A stretch of 39,937 bases of DNA. Source: JAKPPT01 sp964630305 (GTDB taxonomy: Bacteria > Spirochaetota > Spirochaetia > Treponematales > UBA12059). The stretch is from positions 1 through 39,937 of the forward strand of contig CAZVTR010000021.1 of the NCBI GenBank assembly GCA_964630305.1, read 5' to 3'. Shown in pieces: positions 8,972-17,960 of this stretch. Numbering within the stretch: the stretch's first letter is position 1; each line of letters starts with the position of its first letter. Made by a program: the position numbers and the translations under genes. The notes under the pieces were generated by a model. It worked only from the letters and a program-made list of their open reading frames with translations. It was not told the DNA's origin and did not search any database.

Positions 8972-9945
8972 ATAGCTTTGGGAAATTTTTTCGTGTCATG
9001 CTTTTTGGCGAATCGCATGGACAAGCTATCGGTGTGACCATTGACGGCGTACCGCCAGGCATTACTTTTACTCCAGAAACTATGCTAAGCGATCTTAACC
9101 GCAGACGCGGAGGAAATCTGGGCACGACACAGCGCAGAGAAGCCGATAAACCCATAATCGTAAGCGGTATCTATCAAAACAAAACTACAGGAGCGCCGCT
9201 CACAATAATTATTGAGAACACCAATCAGGAAAGTTCACACTATAAAAACATTATTAATCATCCGCGGCCAAGTCACAGTGATTTTGCAGCGAAAATTAAA
9301 TATAACAATTGTAATGATCCTCGAGGCGGAGGACACTTATCCGGCAGGTTAACAGCTCCGCTCGTATGCGCAGGTGCACTTGCAAAACTAATCATTGCAC
9401 CAATTACTATATCAGCTTGTATATTAGATGAAACAGAAGTACGAAAGAAAGCACTGGAAGCAGAGGAACAAGGAGATTCAGTCGGAGCTATGCTCGAAGT
9501 GACCATCACGGGTCTAAAACCAGGACTTGGGGAGCCCTGGTTTGATTCGCTGGAATCGCTTGTGGCTCACGCTGTGTTTTCAATCCCAGGCATTAAGGGT
9601 ATTGAATTTGGAGCAGGTTTTTCCAGCGCAACGATGCGCGGCAGTGAATACAATGACCGAATCCTCGATGCATCAGGAAAAACAGCAACCAATCATGACG
9701 GGGGCATTACAGGCGGCATTAGCAACGGAAACGATATTGTATTCCGGGTAGTGGCAAAACCCACACCAAGCATTGGGTTACCGCAGGAAACATATTCACT
9801 TGAGCATAACGAGCTTCGGACGCTTACCATACTGGGCAGACACGACGCATGCTTTGCGCTGCGGCTTCCGCCTGTGCTTGAGGCAGTGAGCGCTCTTGTT
9901 CTAGCCGATCTCGTTATTGCTCATAACGCTTATCGGCACGTTTAG
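8968..9945 (+). CDS. aroC: Chorismate synthase
   Basis: AroC makes chorismate from EPSP using reduced FMN. Signatures are FGESHGQAIGVTIDG at the N-terminus, LNRRRGG, the GGGHLSGRLTAPLVCAGALA block, NHDGGITGGISNG and GRHDACFALRLPPVLEA at the C-terminus. At 325 residues it is somewhat shorter than most (350-390). It is the last gene of the six-gene plus-strand unit. Its TAG stop overlaps the alaS stop of the opposite strand, so the two genes end tail to tail within four bases and leave no room for a separate intergenic terminator. Confidence 0.94.
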   Translation: MNSFGKFFRVMLFGESHGQAIGVTIDGVPPGITFTPETMLSDLNRRRGGNLGTTQRREADKPIIVSGIYQNKTTGAPLTIIIENTNQESSHYKNIINHPRPSHSDFAAKIKYNNCNDPRGGGHLSGRLTAPLVCAGALAKLIIAPITISACILDETEVRKKALEAEEQGDSVGAMLEVTITGLKPGLGEPWFDSLESLVAHAVFSIPGIKGIEFGAGFSSATMRGSEYNDRILDASGKTATNHDGGITGGISNGNDIVFRVVAKPTPSIGLPQETYSLEHNELRTLTILGRHDACFALRLPPVLEAVSALVLADLVIAHNAYRHV

Positions 9946-11738
9946 TTTTTCGATTCTAAAACAGCACGGATTCTCCGCACCCCGGCGCTCGAACTTTGTT
10001 CCTTTTGAATCACGAAATGACCAAGCACACCGGTGCGTTCAACGTGCGGTCCGCCGCATACTTCCTTAGAAAAATCACCAATCGTATACACTTTTACTAT
10101 TGGATCATATTTTTCACCAAACAATGCCATTGCCCCTGCTTTTTTCGCTTCTTCGAGCGGCATCATTTCCATCGTTACCGGAAGATCCCTCGCTATCTGC
10201 TCATTGACTATATCTTCTACCCGTTTAAGTTCTTCAGGAGTCATTGGCGCAGGATGTGAAAAGTCAAAGCGCAAACGTTCTGCTGTTATGTTTGAACCTT
10301 TCTGTGCAACATGATCACCTAGAACAATTCTCAGCGCTTTGTGGAGGAGGTGCGTTGCTGTATGATACTTTGTTGTCATTTCAGAATGATCCGCTAGTCC
10401 GCCTTTAAACACATTTGCAGAATTAGCTCTGGAAAGTTCCTGATGTTTCTTAAACGCCTCATCAAATTCTTCTTTGTTAACGGTTAGACCATGTTCACGT
10501 GCAAGCTCTTCGGTTATCTCAATAGGAAAGCCAAAGGTATCATACAATCGAAACGCCAGACGCCCAGACATAATTTTTTGAGGATTTTTAAGCAGATTCG
10601 GGAGCAGCTTTTCAAATTCCGCTTCTCCCTTCTGAAGCGTCTCAAGGAAACGTTCTTCCTCTCGCGGAAGCTCTTCAAGAATTCTTGCTCGATTGTGTGC
10701 AAGCTCGTTATATGCATGTTCAAAGCGGCGAATAACGACTTCGGCGATAGGAGCCAGGAACGGCTTTGTAATGCCGAGCTTTCTGCCGTGACGTACCGAA
10801 CGCCGTATAAGTCGGCGTAACACATATGCTGCACCTACATTACCCGGCAGTACCCCTTTCTGATCGCCAAGAATAAATACCGATGCTCTGATGTGATCCG
10901 CGATGATACGTACCGACATATCTTTACCAGCATCGCTCCCATATTGATACTGAGCTGCTTCTCCAATTGCTCTGATAATATCCTGGAAAATCTCGGTTTC
11001 ATAAACACTTTTTTTACCCTGCAAGACAGTAATGGTACGCTCCAGTCCCATACCGGTATCTACATTTTGCGCTGGCAGCTTTTTGAGTGTTTGCGCATCG
11101 ATGCGATTATATTCCATAAAAACATTGTTCCAGATTTCCATCCAGTGTTCAGGGTCTGTCCCCTTATTTGAACCAGGAGGAGGAAGCCCATCGCCCACCC
11201 AATAAAAAATCTCAGTATCAGGACCGCAGGGACCAGTAGGACCTGCAGCCCACCAGTTATCGTCAGCACCAAGCCAGGCTATTCTATCTTCTGGCATGCC
11301 TAGAGAACGCCACACACGTGCCGATTCTTCATCACGAGGCGCATTTTCATCTCCCGCAAACACAGTAACCGACAGTAAGCGCGGATCGAGTGCCAGCCAT
11401 TTGGGATCGGTAAGGAACTCCCATGACCAGGCTATTGATTCTTTCTTAAAATAGTCTCCTAGAGACCAATTTCCCAGCATTTCAAAACAGGTGAGATGAC
11501 TGTTATCTCCAACTGAATCAATGTCTCCGGTGCGTATGCATTTCTGATAATCTACAAGACGCTTCCCCGCCGGGTGAGGCTCTCCCAACAGGTAAGGAAC
11601 AAGCGGATGCATTCCCGCTGTTGTAAAAAGAACAGTAGGATCATTATCAGGAATTAATGATTTGCCTTCAATCACTGCATGGTTCTTAGTTTTAAAGAAC
11701 TCTAAATATTTTGCTCGTAAAATATCACTCGTTATCAT
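9942..11738 (-). CDS. alaS: Alanyl-tRNA synthetase, short form without C-Ala domain
   Basis: AlaRS charges tRNA-Ala. The class II core is clear: FTTAGMHPLVPYLLG, CIRTGDIDSVGDNSHLTCFE, MLGNWSLGDYF, then VLRRLIRRSVRHGRK. The editing domain is also present, with zinc-site motifs HTATHLLH and KEVCGGPH. The protein stops soon after the editing domain at 598 residues, versus about 870 in most bacteria, so the C-terminal C-Ala/dimerisation region is missing. I recall similarly short enzymes in treponemes. I chose ATG 11738; a frame opening at 11774 would add 12 unlikely residues. It follows the DISM-SpoIIE-like gene by 39 bases on the same strand. Confidence 0.94.
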   Translation of the reverse strand: MITSDILRAKYLEFFKTKNHAVIEGKSLIPDNDPTVLFTTAGMHPLVPYLLGEPHPAGKRLVDYQKCIRTGDIDSVGDNSHLTCFEMLGNWSLGDYFKKESIAWSWEFLTDPKWLALDPRLLSVTVFAGDENAPRDEESARVWRSLGMPEDRIAWLGADDNWWAAGPTGPCGPDTEIFYWVGDGLPPPGSNKGTDPEHWMEIWNNVFMEYNRIDAQTLKKLPAQNVDTGMGLERTITVLQGKKSVYETEIFQDIIRAIGEAAQYQYGSDAGKDMSVRIIADHIRASVFILGDQKGVLPGNVGAAYVLRRLIRRSVRHGRKLGITKPFLAPIAEVVIRRFEHAYNELAHNRARILEELPREEERFLETLQKGEAEFEKLLPNLLKNPQKIMSGRLAFRLYDTFGFPIEITEELAREHGLTVNKEEFDEAFKKHQELSRANSANVFKGGLADHSEMTTKYHTATHLLHKALRIVLGDHVAQKGSNITAERLRFDFSHPAPMTPEELKRVEDIVNEQIARDLPVTMEMMPLEEAKKAGAMALFGEKYDPIVKVYTIGDFSKEVCGGPHVERTGVLGHFVIQKEQSSSAGVRRIRAVLESKN

Positions 11739-11777
11739 GCAAGCAATAGTACAAAAGAGTGCATAGAGCGTCAATTA

Positions 11778-13940
11778 CTATTTTTTTCGGAGGACAATTA
11801 GCGTAATATCATACGGCTGACGTTTTTGCGTAATAAAGTTTCTAAAGTCTGCCATTATGGAAAGCATGATAGTCTCTGCGCTTTCTTTATCTGCTTTTTT
11901 TAGCGAATCTTTAAGCTTCTCAATGCCAAAAGTTTCATTTTTACTATTTTTACTTTCAATTAGTCCTTCTGTGCAGAGAACGAGAATATCTCCTCCGATA
12001 ATTGGTACCTCGAGCACTTTTATTTCTTGCTCAATCTGATTTCGTCCCATTTGAGCAAGTTTAAACTCACTGGAATCCTGCGGAACAATTGTTCGTATCT
12101 CATTATTGCGCATCATAATGAGATCAGGCATTCCTGCATTAACATATTCAAAAGAATCCTGCTTAATACGAATCATGTTACAAAGCACATAATTTTCTAC
12201 CGATGAAAACTCACGTACCAAGGCTTTATTAAAACTATAGACAAACTGTCCCATTGGTTTTGCCATAGTTTCATTAAAAATCCTAAAGCCAATATGCCTG
12301 GTTAGGACTGTCAACAATCCGCTCGCTACACTCCGCCCGGAAACAGAACCAATAATAAGGCCTTTTAGCTGTTTTTCTTTTTGATAAAAATCATAAAAAT
12401 TTCCCGAAAGGCTTTGCGCCGGAACATAGCGCATAGTAATATCCCAATCATCAAGTTCTGGAGCTTTCCCGATAAAAAAGCCCTTTTGAACACTGGAAGC
12501 AAGCCGTAAATCCCGTTCTGCTTCCTTCATAGCAACTTTAAGCTCTTCAGAAGATTCTTCTATTTTTTGATTGAGCCTTGTTAATTCTTCTGCTGTTTTT
12601 GCAAGTGCATGCGTTCGCTCTTCGACTAGCTTATTTAAGCCAAATTTTAATTGCTCCATTTCGTTATAAATGTTAATAAACTTGCTAGCAAGCAATGACG
12701 CTGCTCCAAGCAAGAAAAAAGCAAAACCATACTTAGCCCAAAAAATCAAATCACCATTAAGAGCACGAATAATATCAAGAATGATTGTGATCAAAAACAC
12801 AAGTGTACCAGCCATAATTTTGCCAGTATCACTTTCGAGGAAAAACCATTTAAAAGCGCCAGCAAAACCGCCAATACCTTCCTCAGCAAGTTCATTTGCA
12901 AGCTTTAAAATATCTTTACCTACAGTCTTACCGATAAAAAAAACGATATAGTAAAAACCTACAATTACAATGAGCACTCTCCATACTGCAATAAACGGTT
13001 CGTCACGCAAGAATAAACCTGGCACTAAAAATGCAATTGTACTATAAAAAATTATAAACCAGCGTTTAGTGAGTTTATTCTGCAGTAGCAATTCAAAAAA
13101 TCCAAAAAAGAATATCGGAACACCCAACATGCTCGAGTATTCCAGTTTCGCAATTAGTACTGTGTTAGTAAAAACATTAAAAAGCAAAGATGTTCGTGTT
13201 AAAAGGTACACGCTCAAAATAATCGTAGCTGTTCCTAAAAATAAATATCCTTTATCTTTAGGCCGTAAAACAAAAAGCACAAGATTGTACAAACCAAAAA
13301 TTGCATACACCGCTATCATTATTAAATCTAAAACATCAAGATTTTCCTGCACCAGTTTTTGGTACGAAGCAATTTTATATGGCCCGCGGAGAGCAAACCC
13401 CGTCCTATTATCACCAGGGTCACCAATAATTTTTAAGGCAAGCATATTTGCCCCATCATTGAGCAATTTGCGGTCAATAGCCAAAATAACATTTCGTTCT
13501 GCTCTCATTATATAAGAATCGGTGCCAGATTGAATAATTGCGTTATGAATTAACGTTCCATTGAGGTACACAGCCCATGCCTGCCCGACATATCGCAAAT
13601 ACAGTGCTGGATCAGCAAGTTCCAGTATATCCTGACGAGCAACAAATGGAACAAGAACAGTATAGGTTTCTGGTTTTGCGGGTATAGGATTCCAGGAGGA
13701 TTTTGATGTTTTACCTGGTATAGGAAGCTCACGAATCAGCATGGTTCGTTTTCCGCGGGGGTACTCAACCTTGCACCAAGCTTCATCAGTTGCAGCAGGA
13801 ACAACAGTAATCCACGATGTATCAAATCCTTTTCGGAAATACCAGATATTTATGGTGAGATCATGCTCTTGAGCAACAAGAGTAACAAAACCAAGCATTA
13901 CTATGCATACAGCTATAATCTTTTTCACGCTATGCTCCAT
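11778..13940 (-). CDS. 7TM-DISM receptor with a SpoIIE/PP2C-like domain (probably degenerate phosphatase)
   Basis: The 720-residue protein has, in order: a signal peptide (ATG 13940, ending near LVAQ), a periplasmic carbohydrate-binding-like region to about residue 200, seven hydrophobic segments typical of 7TMR-DISM receptors (about 205-430), a coiled coil ending in the RDLRLASSVQKGFF linker, and a C-terminal SpoIIE/RsbU-like domain. In active SpoIIE phosphatases the metal-binding aspartates lie in GGDFYD, GDVSGHG, TDG and DDxT. Here they read SGNFYD (N514), GSVSGRS (S532), TEG (E658) and YDIT (D711 kept). Three of four are altered, so catalysis is doubtful. The longer frame to 14051 is rejected because it runs into the divergent gene's leader. 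Probable role: relaying an extracellular signal to a partner-switching system or acting as a scaffold. Confidence 0.82.
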   Translation of the reverse strand: MEHSVKKIIAVCIVMLGFVTLVAQEHDLTINIWYFRKGFDTSWITVVPAATDEAWCKVEYPRGKRTMLIRELPIPGKTSKSSWNPIPAKPETYTVLVPFVARQDILELADPALYLRYVGQAWAVYLNGTLIHNAIIQSGTDSYIMRAERNVILAIDRKLLNDGANMLALKIIGDPGDNRTGFALRGPYKIASYQKLVQENLDVLDLIMIAVYAIFGLYNLVLFVLRPKDKGYLFLGTATIILSVYLLTRTSLLFNVFTNTVLIAKLEYSSMLGVPIFFFGFFELLLQNKLTKRWFIIFYSTIAFLVPGLFLRDEPFIAVWRVLIVIVGFYYIVFFIGKTVGKDILKLANELAEEGIGGFAGAFKWFFLESDTGKIMAGTLVFLITIILDIIRALNGDLIFWAKYGFAFFLLGAASLLASKFINIYNEMEQLKFGLNKLVEERTHALAKTAEELTRLNQKIEESSEELKVAMKEAERDLRLASSVQKGFFIGKAPELDDWDITMRYVPAQSLSGNFYDFYQKEKQLKGLIIGSVSGRSVASGLLTVLTRHIGFRIFNETMAKPMGQFVYSFNKALVREFSSVENYVLCNMIRIKQDSFEYVNAGMPDLIMMRNNEIRTIVPQDSSEFKLAQMGRNQIEQEIKVLEVPIIGGDILVLCTEGLIESKNSKNETFGIEKLKDSLKKADKESAETIMLSIMADFRNFITQKRQPYDITLIVLRKK

Positions 13941-14031
13941 TTGGCTTTCAATCTGCTTCTTTTTCCAGCTTCCATTTTTTAAATTATCGGTTATACTATT
14001 AATTGTATCATAATTTCTGTAAGGAGTGTAT

Positions 14032-16200
14032 ATGTTTGTTACCTGGCTCATGATGACAGGTATTTTTTTTATTGTTTCATTGTTATCACAACTCCTTTTA
14101 AAAAACTTTCGCTTTCGTTCCCTGTTACTTATAGCAGCGGGAGCTCTGCTCTATTTTTCTGTAAGAAATATATTTTATTTCCATATTACAGCACTTGCTG
14201 CAAAAGAAGCTGCCTTATTTAATCCATTGCTGTTAGGGATTTGCTGTTTACTGCTGACTATTTTTCCACCCTCTATGAGCTCCAAATATAAACTCACTCA
14301 CTTTGACGGGTGGTTGCCGCTAATAATATTTTTAATATTTTACACGCTTATCAGCTTGTTAATACATAGTTTTACTGAAAAAATTTACTGGTTCTTAGGC
14401 GGTATTTTTATTTGGTATACAAGCAGGAGGTATCGTACTACTTGGTATGCTATACTGCTTTCAGCTAGTTCTTTATTCTTACTTCTATGGAATATAAAAT
14501 CTACCATTCATGGAGTACTTGTAGGAATAATAGTAATTTTGTTTACCATTGTACTGGCATATGCTGATAAAAAGCAAAACAGAACATTGCTTTACAAGCA
14601 GTTTGGCTGTGCTGGATTATGCTTTATTGCAGCGAGCAAAATCGTACCTTTAGGCGGAGCATGGTTATTAAATTTTACCAAAAATCCATTTGAAAACAAT
14701 GAATCTGCAGAGACTATTTTAAAGACAATTGAAGATATAGGTTTTTGTGCTATTGGCTGGCTCATAGTTCCATTGATAGTTATTCCAGGAATTTCATCTA
14801 TACATATCCTTGAATTATTTCTTATCATGTTTATTTTATGCACAGCTTTTATGGCTGTTTATTTCATTCGCAAACTTACCAGCTTAACTGCTGCTCTTAC
14901 AGAAATTAAAACGATAATTCATACCGATGCAGTAACAACATTGACAGCAGGCTATCTCATTTTTGCCGGCAACCTACCCATCGTTTTATTTTACATTACG
15001 TTGCTGCTTTATATTATAACCCTTTTCTTAAAAGAAAATGAAAGTGCATGCTGTTCCATAAAGCCTGTGGCAGTCATAAACGATATTGAGCAAACCTCAT
15101 CAGTAATACAAACTATCAAACTTTTAGGAACTAGTTCTGAACCTATACCGCTAGTAGCAGAACATGCTAACGCAGAAAACATTTTAGCCTTTTCTATGGC
15201 AGAATTGATACGTTCAGGCTACACGGTTATACCCCAGAATATCGAACTTACTTCATTGACTTTGCGAGAAACATCCACTATATCAGCATTACCGCTGCTT
15301 ATAGCATCTGATAGAGATTTAATTAAAAAAATGCCGTCATTAACGAAAAAATATTTTGTCCTTCTGAACTATAAACCTCTTGTAAAAACATCTACGATAA
15401 ATAGGATAGCAATTCTTGGCAGCCTTGAACGAACAGGTAAAAACAGCTTTACGCTTTTTTCCCCATTTATAAAAGCACTTGCACATAGCAGCAAAACAGA
15501 AATTGTCCAGTTGTTTGCTATAGGCACTATTGATGCAGGCGGAACAATAAAAAATCCGGATACAGGCATAAAATATACATATATATCACGAAATGATCTT
15601 TCATCGTTACATAAAAGCATTCCCGCACAAAGTGTTGTAATTATCCTTTGCGATGATATTCCTGGATGGCCACCTGCAGATTATCGCATTCCCGATATAC
15701 TTTCTGAACATGTTCCCTGTATATTAGCATTTTCTAAAACTCAATCGCGGACAGAAACAGTCAGCCAGTATCCTTATATAGTTGATGCATGTATAAAAAA
15801 CAATCGCATTGTGTTATTTGGAAACGATTCAGCAATAGCCGATGCAATTAAAGCATTGCTTACGGAACTATTTAAAAATTATCCCAAAGAAGCGGATTAT
15901 ATGGCTGCCACATTTTATCCTAAAGCTTTTCAGGAACCAATTATGCTCGATTCAGGCATTATGCTTTTGCATGCACGCAATAAAAAATTACAGGAACCGG
16001 AACTAGCAATAGCAATTAATAAAAAAGGATGGCAGCACCTTGCTCTTAAACAGCCCGTTCACTGTATACTCATGCTCATATCACCGGAAGCAATCTCTGC
16101 ACAAGAACATCTTGATAACCTTTCTGCCCTGGTTCATGCAATACGTGATATGAACTTGATACAAAATATAATGAATGATGATGCTACTAAAAAACAGTAA
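14032..16200 (+). CDS. Polytopic membrane protein with C-terminal PTS EIIA-like domain
   Basis: Residues 1 to about 340 hold roughly ten to eleven hydrophobic segments and look transporter-like, possibly a diverged cation:proton antiporter. This is a guess from topology; no ion-binding motif was recognised. Residues about 350-575 are soluble and may contain universal-stress-like folds. The last ~110 residues resemble a fructose/nitrogen-type PTS EIIA domain. H647 in MLLHAR sits where the phosphorylated histidine of ALPHAR-like motifs lies, followed by LAIAINKKGW and HLDNLSALV as in that family. ATG 14032 is supported by AAGGAG at 14021-14026; a GTG frame opens six bases earlier. Length is 722 residues. 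Transport controlled by phosphorylation of H647 would be the natural reading, but this is inference. Confidence 0.65.
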   Translation: MFVTWLMMTGIFFIVSLLSQLLLKNFRFRSLLLIAAGALLYFSVRNIFYFHITALAAKEAALFNPLLLGICCLLLTIFPPSMSSKYKLTHFDGWLPLIIFLIFYTLISLLIHSFTEKIYWFLGGIFIWYTSRRYRTTWYAILLSASSLFLLLWNIKSTIHGVLVGIIVILFTIVLAYADKKQNRTLLYKQFGCAGLCFIAASKIVPLGGAWLLNFTKNPFENNESAETILKTIEDIGFCAIGWLIVPLIVIPGISSIHILELFLIMFILCTAFMAVYFIRKLTSLTAALTEIKTIIHTDAVTTLTAGYLIFAGNLPIVLFYITLLLYIITLFLKENESACCSIKPVAVINDIEQTSSVIQTIKLLGTSSEPIPLVAEHANAENILAFSMAELIRSGYTVIPQNIELTSLTLRETSTISALPLLIASDRDLIKKMPSLTKKYFVLLNYKPLVKTSTINRIAILGSLERTGKNSFTLFSPFIKALAHSSKTEIVQLFAIGTIDAGGTIKNPDTGIKYTYISRNDLSSLHKSIPAQSVVIILCDDIPGWPPADYRIPDILSEHVPCILAFSKTQSRTETVSQYPYIVDACIKNNRIVLFGNDSAIADAIKALLTELFKNYPKEADYMAATFYPKAFQEPIMLDSGIMLLHARNKKLQEPELAIAINKKGWQHLALKQPVHCILMLISPEAISAQEHLDNLSALVHAIRDMNLIQNIMNDDATKKQ

Positions 16201-16212
16201 AGCTATAAATGA

Positions 16213-17871
16213 TTAAACAGGAATCTTTATCGTAAAGCATGTACCGCTTCCAATATCCTCATTGGTTAGACTCGTATCTGAATTTCGTGTAATAGCAATT
16301 TCACCTTGCAATTGAGTTATAAGCTGTTCGACCATTTGTAAACCAAAACTATTACATGTTGCAATCGAAAAATCCTCCGGTAAACCAACACCGTTGTCAG
16401 CAATGATAATTTCATACAATTTACCAGAATTTTTACCAATAATAGTAAGCTTTCCTTTTTGTCTGTCCTTAAAAGCATGTTTAAAAACATTAGTGACAAG
16501 CTCGTTAATAACAAGTCCCATGGAACTTGCCGTGCGATAATTTAACGCAATCTCATCAAATTCACATGTAAACTCAAGCTCCATAGTGCTTTCTAAAAAA
16601 CCCTGCACCAATGTTTCAACAATAGACGTAAAGTATTTTTTCCCATTAACCGACTGTGCTGTACCGCTTTCGTGCATTAATGCATATAAATTTGCGTATG
16701 CTTGTATCTGGTTGTGTATGTGACTCACAATAGGCTTACAGAGCACAGGCAATTCACGGTTGTTATACTGCAAAGATATTAATGAACTAATGGTCAAAAG
16801 AGTATTTTTAATTCTATGCAATAGCTCACGATAGAGCATTTCCTTTTCTTCAACCGCCTGATTAAGTTTCTGAATAAGCTTTTTTGTCTCTGAAACATCT
16901 TGAAAAATAGTAACAAATTTTCCTGGTTCTGGACTAAAAGCACTTACTTGATACCAACGATTAAGCTTTTCACTATACTGTTCAAAATATATTGGTTTTC
17001 TAGTTTTTACAACTTCACCATATTGTGTTATCCATTCTTGTTCGATTCCCGGAATGACTTCGGTGACTCGCTTTCCAACTATTGCATCAGACTGCAACCC
17101 TGTCATAGCTTCAAACGCCGGATTAGTTTCAAGGAAAATATAATCTACTGCCTTTCCCTCACTGGTAAATATCATTTCATGGTATGCATACGCTTCCTGC
17201 ATGCTCATAAGAAGATTTTTATACTTTTGTTCATTTTTTGCAAACTCGCTTGCTAATTTTTTATATTTGATAAAATTAAACACTACAATTATCAATAAAA
17301 AAATACAAAGTATTAAAATACCAATAATAATATTCTGTCGTACTTTAATTGCATTATACAGCTCTACCCGTGTAGCGAGCTCACCAGTCAGCCGTTTGGC
17401 ATAGCGCTCAAATTCACTGTAAGTCTGCTGAGTTAACTCTTTTTCTCTTATAACAGAAAGCAAGAATACACGTCCCGCTGGATTTTTTATTGGACTTGAA
17501 AAAACTTCCATAATATGAACAGATCCGTCGGCAAACCGATGCGGGAAGTTAAAATAGTTACGTTTTTGTTCTGCCGCACGCTGCATTTCTGCTTTAATTT
17601 CAGTATCTGAAAGTATATTAATCTGATTAATATTCATGGTAACCAAAATTGGGTAGGGGTAACCATACATGTTTACTGCGCTCTCGTTGGCATCTAAAAT
17701 AGCCCCCGATTCCGGATCTACAATCAGCATAGGAATTGCATGATTTCGAAGCATCTCAAATAATGGGTATTTCGATTGTGTCCCGTTGCCTTCCTGAGTA
17801 AAAGCTAACACTGACGCAATACTTATTAGAAAGAAACAGATAAATATTTTCAAAAATTTATTTTGGTTCAT
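16213..17871 (-). CDS. HisKA_2-family sensor histidine kinase with external and internal PAS domains
   Basis: The 552-residue kinase begins with a signal peptide or first membrane anchor (residues 1-25). A PAS-like domain follows (about 35-150; MLIVDPESGAILDANESA), probably on the periplasmic side. A transmembrane helix lies near residues 180-205 (IIIGILILCIFLLIIVVF). A cytoplasmic PAS domain (about 220-330; FLETNPAFEAMTG) precedes a HisKA_2 dimerisation domain with H352 in LLHRIKNTL and an HATPase with INELVTNVFKHAF and DNGVGLPEDF. AGGTG lies about 3 bases upstream of the start. It converges on the EIIA-fusion gene, 12 bases apart. No response regulator is adjacent. Confidence 0.87.
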   Translation of the reverse strand: MNQNKFLKIFICFFLISIASVLAFTQEGNGTQSKYPLFEMLRNHAIPMLIVDPESGAILDANESAVNMYGYPYPILVTMNINQINILSDTEIKAEMQRAAEQKRNYFNFPHRFADGSVHIMEVFSSPIKNPAGRVFLLSVIREKELTQQTYSEFERYAKRLTGELATRVELYNAIKVRQNIIIGILILCIFLLIIVVFNFIKYKKLASEFAKNEQKYKNLLMSMQEAYAYHEMIFTSEGKAVDYIFLETNPAFEAMTGLQSDAIVGKRVTEVIPGIEQEWITQYGEVVKTRKPIYFEQYSEKLNRWYQVSAFSPEPGKFVTIFQDVSETKKLIQKLNQAVEEKEMLYRELLHRIKNTLLTISSLISLQYNNRELPVLCKPIVSHIHNQIQAYANLYALMHESGTAQSVNGKKYFTSIVETLVQGFLESTMELEFTCEFDEIALNYRTASSMGLVINELVTNVFKHAFKDRQKGKLTIIGKNSGKLYEIIIADNGVGLPEDFSIATCNSFGLQMVEQLITQLQGEIAITRNSDTSLTNEDIGSGTCFTIKIPV

Positions 17872-17960
17872 ACACCTATGTATAGTAATTATCGGTTCTA
17901 ATCATAAACTATGCAAGTACTTGCTTGCATAGTTTTGATATTTCTGCAATACTCTTTCTC

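Noticed and set aside
13069..13515. 148-residue plus-strand frame inside the DISM-SpoIIE-like gene
   Set aside because: It is the mirror of hydrophobic membrane segments on the other strand, Lys/Ser-rich with no domain or start signal.
14032..16200. Firm assignment as a Kef or NapA-type antiporter
   Set aside because: No conserved aspartate pair or NAD-binding motif of those families is visible in the membrane part; only topology agrees.
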